A stretch of DNA of 64,000 nt, from NCBI RefSeq assembly GCF_031456835.1, contig NZ_JAVDVK010000001.1, positions 186,001-250,000 on the forward strand, in the 5' to 3' direction. Numbering within the stretch: position 1 is the stretch's first letter; every line of letters begins with the position of its first letter. The position numbers were made by a program, and so were the translations under genes. Origin of the DNA: Leifsonia shinshuensis. Its GTDB lineage: Bacteria; Actinomycetota; Actinomycetes; Actinomycetales; Microbacteriaceae. Shown one piece after another: positions 39,479 through 47,183 of the stretch. The notes below the pieces were generated by a model, which saw only the letters and a list, made by a program, of their open reading frames with translations, ran no database searches and was not told the origin of the DNA.

Positions 39479-41452
39479 ATGAGTGAGAAGACGACAGCGC
39501 CCGAGCGTCCCGCCGGCCCTCCGATGCGGCGCGGGCCCGGAGGCGGCGGCCCGTTCGCCGGCATGGGGATGCCCGTCGAGAAGTCGATGAACTTCGGCCC
39601 GAGCGCGAAGCGGCTGCTCGGCCGGCTGCGCCCGGAGCGGCTGGCCATCACGGCCGTGACGGTGCTCGCGGTGATCTCGGTGACCTTCGCCGTGCTCGGC
39701 CCGAAGCTGCTCGGCAACGCCGTCAACCTGGTCTTCGCGGGGGCGCTGTCGCTGCAGTTCCCGTCGGGGCTGACGCAGGCGCAGGTGATCGCGGGTCTGC
39801 GCGCCCAGGGCCAGAGCCAGCTGGCCGATCTCGTCTCGGGCACGACGTTCACGCCGGGTGCGGGCATCGACTTCACGGCCGTCGGTCAGACGCTGCTCTG
39901 GGTGCTCGCGCTCTACGTGGCGTCGTCGGTGTTCAGCTATCTGCAGGCCTACGTGCTGAACGGCGTGACGCAGCGGACCGTCTATCGGCTCCGCGCCGAC
40001 GTGGAGGAGAAGCTGCACCGGTTGCCGCTGAAGTACTTCGACGGGATGCAGCGCGGCGAGCTGCTGAGCCGGGTCACGAACGACATCGACAACATCTCGC
40101 AGTCGCTGCAGCAGACCATGAGCCAGTTGCTCACATCCCTGCTCACGGTGGTCGGCGTTATCGTGCTGATGTTCGTGATCTCGCCGCTGCTCGCGGTGAT
40201 CGCGCTGATCACCATCCCGCTGACCCTGGTCATCACCACGGTGATCGCGAAGCGCTCGCAGAAGCTGTTCGTCGCCCAGTGGCGGCACACGGGCGAGCTG
40301 AACGGCCAGATCGAGGAGGCGTTCACCGGCCACTCGCTGGTGAAGGTGTTCGGCCGCCACCGCGAGGTGGAGGCCCGCTTCCGCGCCAAGAACCAGGAGA
40401 TGTACCGGGCCAGCTTCGGCGCCCAGTTCATCTCGGGGATCATCATGCCCGCGATGATGTTCGTCGGGAACCTGATGTACGTCGCGATCGCGGTCGTCGG
40501 CGGCCTGCAGGTGGCGAGCGGCGCGATGCAGCTCGGCGACGTGACCGCGTTCATCCAGTACTCGCGTCAGTTCACGCAGCCGCTCACACAGCTCGGGTCG
40601 ATGGCGAACCTGCTGCAGTCGGGCGTGGCCAGCGCGGAGCGCGTCTTCGAGCTGCTGGATGCGGACGAGCAGTCCGAGGACCCGCGCGAGCCGGAGAGCC
40701 CCGAGGGCACGAAGGGCCGGCTCGCGTTCGAGGACGTGTCGTTCCGGTACACCGAGGACACGCCGCTGATCGAGCACCTGTCGCTCGTCGCGCAGCCCGG
40801 CCAGACCGTCGCGATCGTCGGGCCGACGGGCGCCGGGAAGACGACCCTCGTCAACCTGATGATGCGCTTCTACGAGCTCGACGGCGGCCGCATCACCCTC
40901 GACGGCGTGGACATCGCCTCGATGAGCCGGCACGACCTGCGCAGTCGGATGGGCATGGTGCTGCAGGACACCTGGCTGTTCAAGGGCACCATCCGCGACA
41001 ACATCCTGTACGGCCGTCCCGACGCCACCGAGGAGGAGGTGATGGATGCGGCCCGCGCGACCTACGTCGACCGCTTCGTGCACTCCCTCCCGGACGGCTA
41101 CGACACCGTGCTCGACGACGAGGGCGCCAACATCTCGGCCGGTGAGAAGCAGCTGCTGACCATCGCGCGTGCGTTCCTGGCCCGGCCCAGCGTGCTCATC
41201 CTCGACGAGGCGACGTCGTCGGTGGACACGCGCACCGAGCTGCTGGTGCAGAAGGCGATGAGCGCGCTCCGCGCGGACCGCACCTCGTTCGTGATCGCGC
41301 ACCGCCTGTCCACCATCCGCGACGCCGACCTCATCCTGGTGATGGAGGCGGGCCGCATCGTCGAGCAGGGGACGCACGCCGAACTGCTCGCCCGCGGCGG
41401 CGCCTACTACACGCTGTACAACGCGCAGTTCGCCGGAGCCGCGGGGGAGTAG
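39479..41452 (+). CDS. ABC exporter half-transporter, catalytic-site subunit
   Basis: A 657-residue partner of the preceding subunit. A Pro/Gly-rich cytoplasmic N-terminus (about 45 residues) leads to six helices with an unusually long first external loop (about residues 85-135). The nucleotide-binding domain has Walker A GPTGAGKTTL, signature ISAGEKQLLTIARAF in place of LSGGQ, and Walker B LILDEATSSVD with the catalytic Glu. One proper and one degenerate ATP site are therefore expected in the heterodimer. Its last codons form the left direct repeat that recurs after the toxin gene. Confidence 0.94.
   Translation: MSEKTTAPERPAGPPMRRGPGGGGPFAGMGMPVEKSMNFGPSAKRLLGRLRPERLAITAVTVLAVISVTFAVLGPKLLGNAVNLVFAGALSLQFPSGLTQAQVIAGLRAQGQSQLADLVSGTTFTPGAGIDFTAVGQTLLWVLALYVASSVFSYLQAYVLNGVTQRTVYRLRADVEEKLHRLPLKYFDGMQRGELLSRVTNDIDNISQSLQQTMSQLLTSLLTVVGVIVLMFVISPLLAVIALITIPLTLVITTVIAKRSQKLFVAQWRHTGELNGQIEEAFTGHSLVKVFGRHREVEARFRAKNQEMYRASFGAQFISGIIMPAMMFVGNLMYVAIAVVGGLQVASGAMQLGDVTAFIQYSRQFTQPLTQLGSMANLLQSGVASAERVFELLDADEQSEDPREPESPEGTKGRLAFEDVSFRYTEDTPLIEHLSLVAQPGQTVAIVGPTGAGKTTLVNLMMRFYELDGGRITLDGVDIASMSRHDLRSRMGMVLQDTWLFKGTIRDNILYGRPDATEEEVMDAARATYVDRFVHSLPDGYDTVLDDEGANISAGEKQLLTIARAFLARPSVLILDEATSSVDTRTELLVQKAMSALRADRTSFVIAHRLSTIRDADLILVMEAGRIVEQGTHAELLARGGAYYTLYNAQFAGAAGE
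41430..41452. repeat. direct repeat, left copy (flanks the toxin-antitoxin cassette)
   Basis: A 23-base sequence ending in GGAGCCGCGGGGGAGTAG (41435-41452) recurs at 42272-42294 with a single mismatch. Here it encodes the last residues of the ABC subunit (AGAAGE-stop). Confidence 0.9.
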
Positions 41453-41473
41453 CCATCCCCGACGATCGGGTTG

Positions 41474-41492
41474 CCGTACACTTGTCCGTACA
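41474..41492. promoter_or_regulatory. toxin-antitoxin promoter with direct repeats
   Basis: CCGTACA occurs at 41474-41480 and again at 41486-41492, twelve bases apart (about one helical turn). It overlaps a TACACT hexamer at 41477-41482. Ribbon-helix-helix antitoxins typically bind such repeated half-sites to autoregulate. Confidence 0.5.
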
Positions 41493-41516
41493 GACCAGCG
41501 AGCGAGAGGGGATGGG

Positions 41517-41789
41517 ATGAGAGCCAGTGCACGCCTGGAGTTCCGGGTGAGCCCCGCCGACCGGGCGCGGATCGAGCAGGCGGCGGAACTCGCCGGGGAA
41601 CCCACGTCCACCTTCGCGCGCCATGCGGCGGAGGAGCGGGCCGAGCGGATCCTGCGCGATCACGAGGCGACAACGCGCGTGCCAGCGCAGTTCTTCGACG
41701 ACCTCTACGCGGCGCTCGACGCACCCGGGGAACCCAACGCTGCGCTCGCGGCCGCCGCAGACCGCCTGCGCGGGATGACCGGTGAGTGA
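41517..41789 (+). CDS. DUF1778-type antitoxin (TacA-like)
   Basis: A 90-residue protein whose N-terminus SARLEFRVSPADRARIEQAAELAGEPTSTFARHAAEERAERIL is a ribbon-helix-helix DNA-binding domain of the DUF1778/TacA family. The C-terminal part (about residues 52-90) would wrap the toxin. GAGAGGGGATGGG precedes ATG 41517. The toxin gene starts eight bases before its stop, the usual coupled arrangement. Expected to neutralise the acetyltransferase toxin and repress the operon. Confidence 0.85.
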   Translation: MRASARLEFRVSPADRARIEQAAELAGEPTSTFARHAAEERAERILRDHEATTRVPAQFFDDLYAALDAPGEPNAALAAAADRLRGMTGE

Positions 41790-42294
41790 GGGTCTGCCCT
41801 CCGAGCGGTTCGACCCCGAACGTCATGACACCGCCGCGTTCGCGTGCGGGGCACCGGGGATGGACGTGTGGCTGCGCGAGCACGCGCACGATGCGTCGCG
41901 CCGGAACACCGCGGTCACCTGGGTGTGGAACCGTGGAGGACGGGTCGTCGCCTACTACTCGCTGTCCGCTCACAAGGTCGCCCGCGATGAGGTGCCGCAT
42001 CCGATCGGCCGGGGCGGTCCCGTCGAGATCCCCGCCGTGATGATCGGCAAGCTGGCTCTGGACTCGACCCTGCACGGTCAGGGTCTCGGCGGCGTGCTCC
42101 TCGCGGACGCTCTGACCCGGGTCGTCGCCGCCACGCAGGTCGTCGCCGCTCGCGTGGTCGTCGTGGACGCTCTGGACGCCGACGTCGCGAGGTTCTACCA
42201 GCGGTTCGGCTTCACCCGGGTGCCCGAGGGACTCCGCCTCGTCCGGCGGATCAGCAGTGTGGCGATCGACCTCGCAGGAGCCGCGGGGGAGTAG
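41782..42294 (+). CDS. GNAT-family toxin (TacT-like acetyltransferase)
   Basis: A 170-residue GCN5-type acetyltransferase resembling TacT/AtaT toxins, which acetylate aminoacyl-tRNA and stop translation. The layout fits: an N-terminal MDVWLREHAHDASRRNTA segment, a YYSLSAHKV strand, the acetyl-CoA loop HGQGLGGVLLADAL (about residues 94-107) and the catalytic tyrosine in FYQRFGF. The last residues LAGAAGE and the stop lie in the right direct repeat shared with the upstream ABC gene, so the natural C-terminus may have been replaced. GTG 41782 overlaps the antitoxin. Confidence 0.85.
   Translation: MSEGLPSERFDPERHDTAAFACGAPGMDVWLREHAHDASRRNTAVTWVWNRGGRVVAYYSLSAHKVARDEVPHPIGRGGPVEIPAVMIGKLALDSTLHGQGLGGVLLADALTRVVAATQVVAARVVVVDALDADVARFYQRFGFTRVPEGLRLVRRISSVAIDLAGAAGE
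42272..42294. repeat. direct repeat, right copy
   Basis: Same 23 bases as 41430-41452 except A for C at 42276. It encodes the end of the toxin in the same reading phase as the ABC end. The DUF1206 gene stops one base further on the opposite strand. Confidence 0.9.
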
Positions 42295-42295
42295 G

Positions 42296-43087
42296 TCAGG
42301 GGTCGCGGAGGCGCGAGGCGAACGCCCGGACGCACCAGAACGCCCCGTAGGCGATCAGGCCCAGGGCGATCAGGATGAGCAGGATGACGCCGAAGGGCAC
42401 CTCGACGAGCGCCTTCAGGCTGCCGTCGAGGCCGCCGGCCTTCTCGGGATCGGAGGTCAGCGCGCCGAACACGACCAGGCCGCCCACGATGATCAGGGCG
42501 ATGCCCTTGGCGACGTAGCCGACGCGGCCCAGCGTCGTGGTGATCGTCGCCCAGCGGTTGGGCGGCAGGCGCAGGTCGCGCTCGAAGCGGTGCGTGACCC
42601 CGTTCACGATGAACACGACGCCCACCGCCACCACCGCGAGACCGATCGCGGCGAGCAGGAACACGCCGCCCGGCATCGCCAGCAGCTTCGCGCTCATGCT
42701 CTGCTCCGACGACGAGGCGTTGCTCCGCCCTCCCGCGGCGATCGAGATCGCGATGCCGGCGAGGGCCGCGTAGACGACGCACTTCGCCACCTCCGTCACC
42801 TTCTGGCCGGGCCGCCGGGCGGTGATCGCCTGGAGGATCTGCCAGAGCGACAGGAAGATCAGCCCGACGATGACCGCCCACAGCACGAACAGGCCGCCGG
42901 GCACCGCCACGAGAGCCTGGAGCGCGCCGGTCTGGTCGGCGTTCCCTCCCGCTCCAGTCGCGACGGCGAGGGCGATGATGCCGATGAGGATGTGGAGGAC
43001 GCCGATGGCGGCCAGCCCCACACGCGCCAGGACGCGCACGGCGGGCTGGCGCTCGACGCGGGAGGCGGCCCGGCTGGGGGTGGTCAT
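42296..43087 (-). CDS. DUF1206 membrane protein
   Basis: A 263-residue protein with six helices arranged as three similar pairs: ARVGLAAIGVLHILIGIIAL, AKCVVYAALAGIAISIAAG and GRVGYVAKGIALIIVGGLVVFGA each begin a DUF1206 repeat. Each is followed by a Gly-rich loop and a helix (PGGLFVLWAVIVGL, PGGVFLLAAIGLAV, PFGVILLILIALGL). Function unknown. It is divergent from nusA, where rimP is usually found. TACCGT at 43100-43095 (minus strand) lies seven bases before ATG 43087. Confidence 0.88.
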   Translation of the reverse strand: MTTPSRAASRVERQPAVRVLARVGLAAIGVLHILIGIIALAVATGAGGNADQTGALQALVAVPGGLFVLWAVIVGLIFLSLWQILQAITARRPGQKVTEVAKCVVYAALAGIAISIAAGGRSNASSSEQSMSAKLLAMPGGVFLLAAIGLAVVAVGVVFIVNGVTHRFERDLRLPPNRWATITTTLGRVGYVAKGIALIIVGGLVVFGALTSDPEKAGGLDGSLKALVEVPFGVILLILIALGLIAYGAFWCVRAFASRLRDP

Positions 43088-43094
43088 GGGGTGA

Positions 43095-43100
43095 ACGGTA
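43095..43100 (-). promoter_or_regulatory. -10 hexamer TACCGT for the DUF1206 gene
   Basis: Minus-strand TACCGT, seven bases before the ATG; a leaderless arrangement. Confidence 0.45.
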
Positions 43101-43195
43101 CCCGGCGTTCCCGCCTTCCGGAATCTCGGGTACCGTAGAGGACTGAGTCCGTCGCGCTGTCACGCGGCGGCGAGATCTGAATAGAGGAGGCCGGC

Positions 43196-44203
43196 ATGGA
43201 CATCGACCTCAGCGTCTTGCGTCTCATGGAGCGCGAGAAGGAGATCCCCTTCGACGAGCTGGTGCAGATCATCGAGCAGGCGATCCTGACCGCGTATCTG
43301 AAGCACACCAACCAGGCCGACCACCGTCACGGCCACAGCGACCAGCCGCCCGCGGCCCGCGTCCACCTCGACAGGAAGACCGGCCACGTCACCGTCTACG
43401 TGCCGGAGCGCGACGAGGAGGGCAACGTCATCGGCGAGGCCGAGGACAGCCCCAGCGACTTCGGGCGCATCGCGGCCTTCGCGGCCAAGCAGGTCATCAA
43501 CCAGCGGCTGCGCGACATCGCGGACGACGCGGTGCTCGGCGAGTTCCGCGGCCGCGAGGGCGACATCGTCGCCGGCGTCATCCAGCAGGGTCCGAACCCG
43601 CGGATGATCCACGTCGACCTCGGGTCGGTGGAGGCCATCCTGCCTCCCGAGGAGCAGGTGCCCGGCGAGGACTACGCGCACGGCTCCCGCATCCGGGTCT
43701 ACGTCACGAGCGTCACCAAGGGGCCGAAGGGTCCGTCGATCACCGTCTCGCGCACGCATCCGGCGCTCGTCCGCAAGCTGTTCGCGCTCGAGGTGCCGGA
43801 GATCGCCAGCGGTGTCGTGGAGATCGTCTCCCTCGCCCGCGAGGCCGGGCACCGTACCAAGATCGCGGTGCGCGCGACCGAGCCCGGCGTGAACGCCAAG
43901 GGCGCCTGCATCGGCGAGCTCGGCCAGCGCGTGCGCGCGGTGACCGCGGAGCTCAACAACGAGAAGATCGACATCGTCGACTACTCGCCCGACCTGGCCA
44001 CGTTCGTGTCGAGCGCCCTCTCGCCCGCGAAGGTCACCAGCGCGTTCGTCATCGACGAGTCGCTGAAGGCCGTCCGCGCCCTCGTCCCCGATTACCAGCT
44101 GTCGCTGGCGATCGGCAAGGAGGGGCAGAACGCCCGCCTCGCGGCGAAGCTCACCGGTGCAAAGATCGACATCCAGCCGGACTCGATCCTCGACCGCGAC
44201 TGA
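43196..44203 (+). CDS. nusA: transcription termination/antitermination factor NusA
   Basis: Binds RNA polymerase and controls pausing and antitermination. The 335-residue protein has the N-terminal polymerase-binding domain ([24 protein letters not shown]), an S1 domain ([28 protein letters not shown]) and two KH domains ([18 protein letters not shown], then [19 protein letters not shown]). It lacks the acidic repeats of E. coli NusA, as usual in actinobacteria. GAGGAGG precedes ATG 43196. The gene is followed by a hairpin and an antisense gene, so it is cut off from ylxR-infB. Confidence 0.97.
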   Translation: MDIDLSVLRLMEREKEIPFDELVQIIEQAILTAYLKHTNQADHRHGHSDQPPAARVHLDRKTGHVTVYVPERDEEGNVIGEAEDSPSDFGRIAAFAAKQVINQRLRDIADDAVLGEFRGREGDIVAGVIQQGPNPRMIHVDLGSVEAILPPEEQVPGEDYAHGSRIRVYVTSVTKGPKGPSITVSRTHPALVRKLFALEVPEIASGVVEIVSLAREAGHRTKIAVRATEPGVNAKGACIGELGQRVRAVTAELNNEKIDIVDYSPDLATFVSSALSPAKVTSAFVIDESLKAVRALVPDYQLSLAIGKEGQNARLAAKLTGAKIDIQPDSILDRD

Positions 44204-44206
44204 CCT

Positions 44207-44226
44207 GGTCGCCCCTCCGGGCGACC
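44207..44226. terminator. hairpin between nusA and the antisense surface-protein gene
   Basis: GGTCGCCC-CTCC-GGGCGACC, a perfect 8-base stem with a four-base loop starting four bases after the nusA stop. It can act on both convergent transcripts. Confidence 0.7.
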
Positions 44227-44239
44227 GGGCCCGCCGGGC

Positions 44240-46693
44240 TCACTTCACGTACGCGCCCAGCGCCGCCTGCACGCCGTCGCTGACCACGCTGTCGCCGCCT
44301 ATGAGCGCGATGTGCGTCGGACCGAGACGCGACAGCTGCGCGGCCACGCCGTCGGGCACGGCTCCGCCGAGGGTCAGCAGGAGCGGGGCGCCGCTCGTGC
44401 CCGCCGCAGCCGAGGCGGACAGCGCATCGGGGAAGTCGACGCCGGATGCGACGAACGCCGAGGCGGTCCCCGCCGGGAACGCGCCGGCTGCGGCGGCCGC
44501 GGTGGCGAACCGGTCGGATCCGCTCACGCGGGTGACCGACCCGGTCGTGTACGCCTTCAGCCCGTTCAGCACCGCGTCCGACACGGCGGCCGGCCCGCCG
44601 ACCACGACGATCGACTTCGGCGCGAGCCGTTGCAGCTCCGTGACCGTCGGCGCGGGGATCCACGATCCCGCGGTCAGCAGCAGGGGCGCTCCGGCCGTCC
44701 GGGCGGCGAGGGCGCCGGCGGCCAGCGCGTCCGGGAACGACTCTCCCGACACCACGTACGCGACGGCCGGACCGGTCGTCGCCGTCGCGCTCGAGACGGC
44801 CGCGCTGGTGTCGTACCGGTCGCCGCCGCTCACGCGCGTCACCGTTCCGGTCGTGTACGACTTCAGCTGCGTCAGGACGGAGTCGGCGATCGAGTTCGGG
44901 CCGCCGAGCACCACGATCTTCGCGGGATGCAGTCGCTGCAGCTCCGTCTGGACGGCCGGTGGCACGGCGCCCGGCTGTACGAGCAGCATGGGACCGCCGG
45001 CCCGCGCGGCGGCCGGGGAGCCGGACAGCGCATCCGGAAACTGCAGCCCGGACGCGACGTAGGCGACGGGCGCGTTGGCCGGGTAAGTCGCCGCGGAGAC
45101 GGCGGCGCTCGTGCCGAAGCGGTCGACTCCCGCCAGGCGCCCGACCTTCTGAGCGCTCGCGGGGAGGGCGTAGGCGCGGAGCTTGCCGCCGCCGTCGGTG
45201 AAGTAGAGCCGGCCGTTGACGACGATCGGGCTCTGCCAGTGCAGACCGCTCGCGCCCGCGCTGTCCGTCCAGAGCTGGGCCCCGGTCGCGGGGTTCAGCG
45301 CGCGGACGCCGTTCCTCGAGAGGTAGAACAGCACGCCGCCCGCGACGATCGGGGTCGTACCCGCCGTCGCCTGCTGCCAGACCGGCACGAGGGAGGGAGT
45401 GCCATTGGTCGACTGGAGCTTGAGCGCGGAGATGCCGCTGTTGTTGGCGATGAACACCCAGGAGGTGCCCGCGCCGTCCACCCAGTTCGCGGGCTGGGTG
45501 AGCACCTGGCCGCCCTGCGGGACGTCGATGGACTGGAGTTCGCCTCCCGTCGCCCCCGGGTGACCCTGCCCGCTCAGGTTCGCGGTGTTGAGCAGGCGGA
45601 TCTTCGCATCCTTGCCGCTCTGCACGGCGAGATGGGTCAGGTTCGAGCCCGCGGGAGGGGCGACCACCTGCGGGGCCGTGCTTCCCAGATCGAGATCGGC
45701 GGCGTTGAGGCTCGCGTAGTTCGACGGCGTGTAGCTGTCGACGGGGCCGCCGTTCGCGCCGGAGCCGTCCGGGTTGATGGCGAGGACCGTGTCGCCGAAG
45801 TTGCGCGTGCCGTCGAAGACCGAGTTGCCCGTGGAGAACAGGATGCGCTGGGTGCCCGCATCCCACACCACGCTCGGGCGCGCCCACACCGCCGACTGCA
45901 CGTTCGCGCAGCCGCCCGCGGCGATGTGCCCGGTCAAGTTGCTGCAGAGCGTGTTGAACACCCGCTGCGCACCGGTCCCCAGGTCGATGGTGGTCACATG
46001 CCCCTGGTAGTCGCCGCGGTCGCCGGGGTAGCCGCCGTTCGCGACGTACAGGTACGTGTGCCCGCCGGTGGTGACGATGGTGAGAGCGGGGGAGCTCTTC
46101 TCGTCGTAGGGCTTGACCGTGGCGACCTCGGGCCAGCCTCCGCTCGTCGTCTCGGCTCCGCTGCCGGTCGCGTACTTGTGCACCTTGCCGTCGAGACCGT
46201 AGCTGTACACGTAGGCGCCGGACGGATCGACGGCCGGCGAGGACGTGGTGTAGCAGGTGGTGCTGCCGTTGTTGATCTTGCACGAGCCCGGACCGTTCTG
46301 GTGCTTCCACACCTCCGCGCCGGTGGTGGCGTCGGTCGCGGTGATCCAGCCGTCCTTCGTCGTGGTGAACAGCAGGTCGCGGGTGCCGCCGGCGGTCGCG
46401 ACGCCGGGCTGCTCGACCGGCGGACCGTCCGAGACGCCCGGGAGGGTCGCCGTGAACAGCGGGGTCAGCGCGCCGACCGTCGACGGAATGATCTGGGTCT
46501 CCGCGGCGTTGACACCGGTGTGCGAGGGGCCGTTTCCGAACTGGCTCCAGGCGACCGACGCGGCCGATGCCGGTGCGACCACGGGTTGCGCGGCTTGGGC
46601 GGCGGCGATGGCCGTCGCGGCCAGGGCACTGGCGAGCAGGAGGCGCAGAGTGCGCCGGATGACGGGGTTCGCTTCATCGCGAGGTGTGTTCAT
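44240..46693 (-). CDS. secreted PQQ-type beta-propeller protein with three cell-wall-binding repeats (CWB2)
   Basis: An 817-residue exported protein. A signal peptide (about residues 1-45; RRTLRLLLASALAATAIAAAQA) is followed by a PQQ/pyrrolo-quinoline-type propeller (repeats such as ITATDATTGAEVWKHQ, VYSYGLDGKVHKYATGSG, VRALNPATGAQLWTDS). Three tandem CWB2 repeats of about 100 residues start near 518, 618 and 719 (RLAGVDRFGTSAAVS, RVSGGDRYDTSAAVS, RVSGSDRFATAAAAA), each with FPDAL and a GGP-type turn. CWB2 repeats bind cell-wall polymers. GGGAGGG precedes ATG 46693. It interrupts the nusA-ylxR-infB cluster on the opposite strand. Confidence 0.88.
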   Translation of the reverse strand: MNTPRDEANPVIRRTLRLLLASALAATAIAAAQAAQPVVAPASAASVAWSQFGNGPSHTGVNAAETQIIPSTVGALTPLFTATLPGVSDGPPVEQPGVATAGGTRDLLFTTTKDGWITATDATTGAEVWKHQNGPGSCKINNGSTTCYTTSSPAVDPSGAYVYSYGLDGKVHKYATGSGAETTSGGWPEVATVKPYDEKSSPALTIVTTGGHTYLYVANGGYPGDRGDYQGHVTTIDLGTGAQRVFNTLCSNLTGHIAAGGCANVQSAVWARPSVVWDAGTQRILFSTGNSVFDGTRNFGDTVLAINPDGSGANGGPVDSYTPSNYASLNAADLDLGSTAPQVVAPPAGSNLTHLAVQSGKDAKIRLLNTANLSGQGHPGATGGELQSIDVPQGGQVLTQPANWVDGAGTSWVFIANNSGISALKLQSTNGTPSLVPVWQQATAGTTPIVAGGVLFYLSRNGVRALNPATGAQLWTDSAGASGLHWQSPIVVNGRLYFTDGGGKLRAYALPASAQKVGRLAGVDRFGTSAAVSAATYPANAPVAYVASGLQFPDALSGSPAAARAGGPMLLVQPGAVPPAVQTELQRLHPAKIVVLGGPNSIADSVLTQLKSYTTGTVTRVSGGDRYDTSAAVSSATATTGPAVAYVVSGESFPDALAAGALAARTAGAPLLLTAGSWIPAPTVTELQRLAPKSIVVVGGPAAVSDAVLNGLKAYTTGSVTRVSGSDRFATAAAAAGAFPAGTASAFVASGVDFPDALSASAAAGTSGAPLLLTLGGAVPDGVAAQLSRLGPTHIALIGGDSVVSDGVQAALGAYVK

Positions 46694-46774
46694 GTTCCCT
46701 CCCGCGCGCAGTGTCCGCCGCTCCGTGCCCGGCGGCAAGTCCTCCAGGTGACGGACACGCGTTCGCGCACCGCT

Positions 46775-46780
46775 AGCCTG
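46775..46780 (+). promoter_or_regulatory. -10 candidate TAGCCT for ylxR-infB
   Basis: TAGCCT lies 50 bases before ylxR. Because the antisense gene cuts ylxR-infB off from the nusA promoter, a local promoter is required; this is the best hexamer seen. Confidence 0.4.
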
Positions 46781-46829
46781 GATGGGCCGGTGGACCGTCC
46801 GTTCGGCGCAGCGCGCCGGGAGGAGTAAG

Positions 46830-47081
46830 ATGGAACCCGTCAGAACCTGCGTCGGATGCCGTTCTCGCGCTCCCCGGTCCTCACTTCTGAGGATCGTCGC
46901 CCAGAATTCGGAACTCGTGGTGGATCCTTCCGCCACTCTTCCCGGGCGGGGTGCGTGGCTGCATCCGGTCGACGAGTGTCTCGACCTCGCCCTGAAACGG
47001 CGTGCCTTCGGGCGTGCTCTTCGGGTGAACGGGGAACTCGGCACCGCGACCATCCGGTCGCAATTCATAAGAACAGGCTGA
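46830..47081 (+). CDS. ylxR: YlxR (DUF448) RNA-binding protein
   Basis: An 83-residue protein with the diagnostic PVRTCVGCRSRAPRSSLLRIV start and the later GRGAWLHP and FGRALR motifs. YlxR proteins are small basic RNA-binding or nucleoid-linked proteins found between nusA and infB. GGGAGGAG lies five bases before ATG 46830; an earlier in-frame ATG at 46782 lacks a ribosome-binding site. About 100 bases separate it from infB. Confidence 0.9.
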   Translation: MEPVRTCVGCRSRAPRSSLLRIVAQNSELVVDPSATLPGRGAWLHPVDECLDLALKRRAFGRALRVNGELGTATIRSQFIRTG

Positions 47082-47152
47082 AGAAGTTGACTTCACATGA
47101 GTGACAACCGATGAGCGGCTCGAAATGAGATCCGTCCGCTACTAACGCCTGC

Positions 47153-47180
47153 CCTGTCCGGGGTAGGCCCAGACAGGAGA
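47153..47180 (+). promoter_or_regulatory. possible stem covering the infB ribosome-binding site
   Basis: CCTGTC (47153-47158) can pair with GACAGG (47172-47177). The latter overlaps the infB Shine-Dalgarno AGGAGA (47175-47180). A translational switch is possible but the stem is short. Confidence 0.3.
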
Positions 47181-47183
47181 ATT

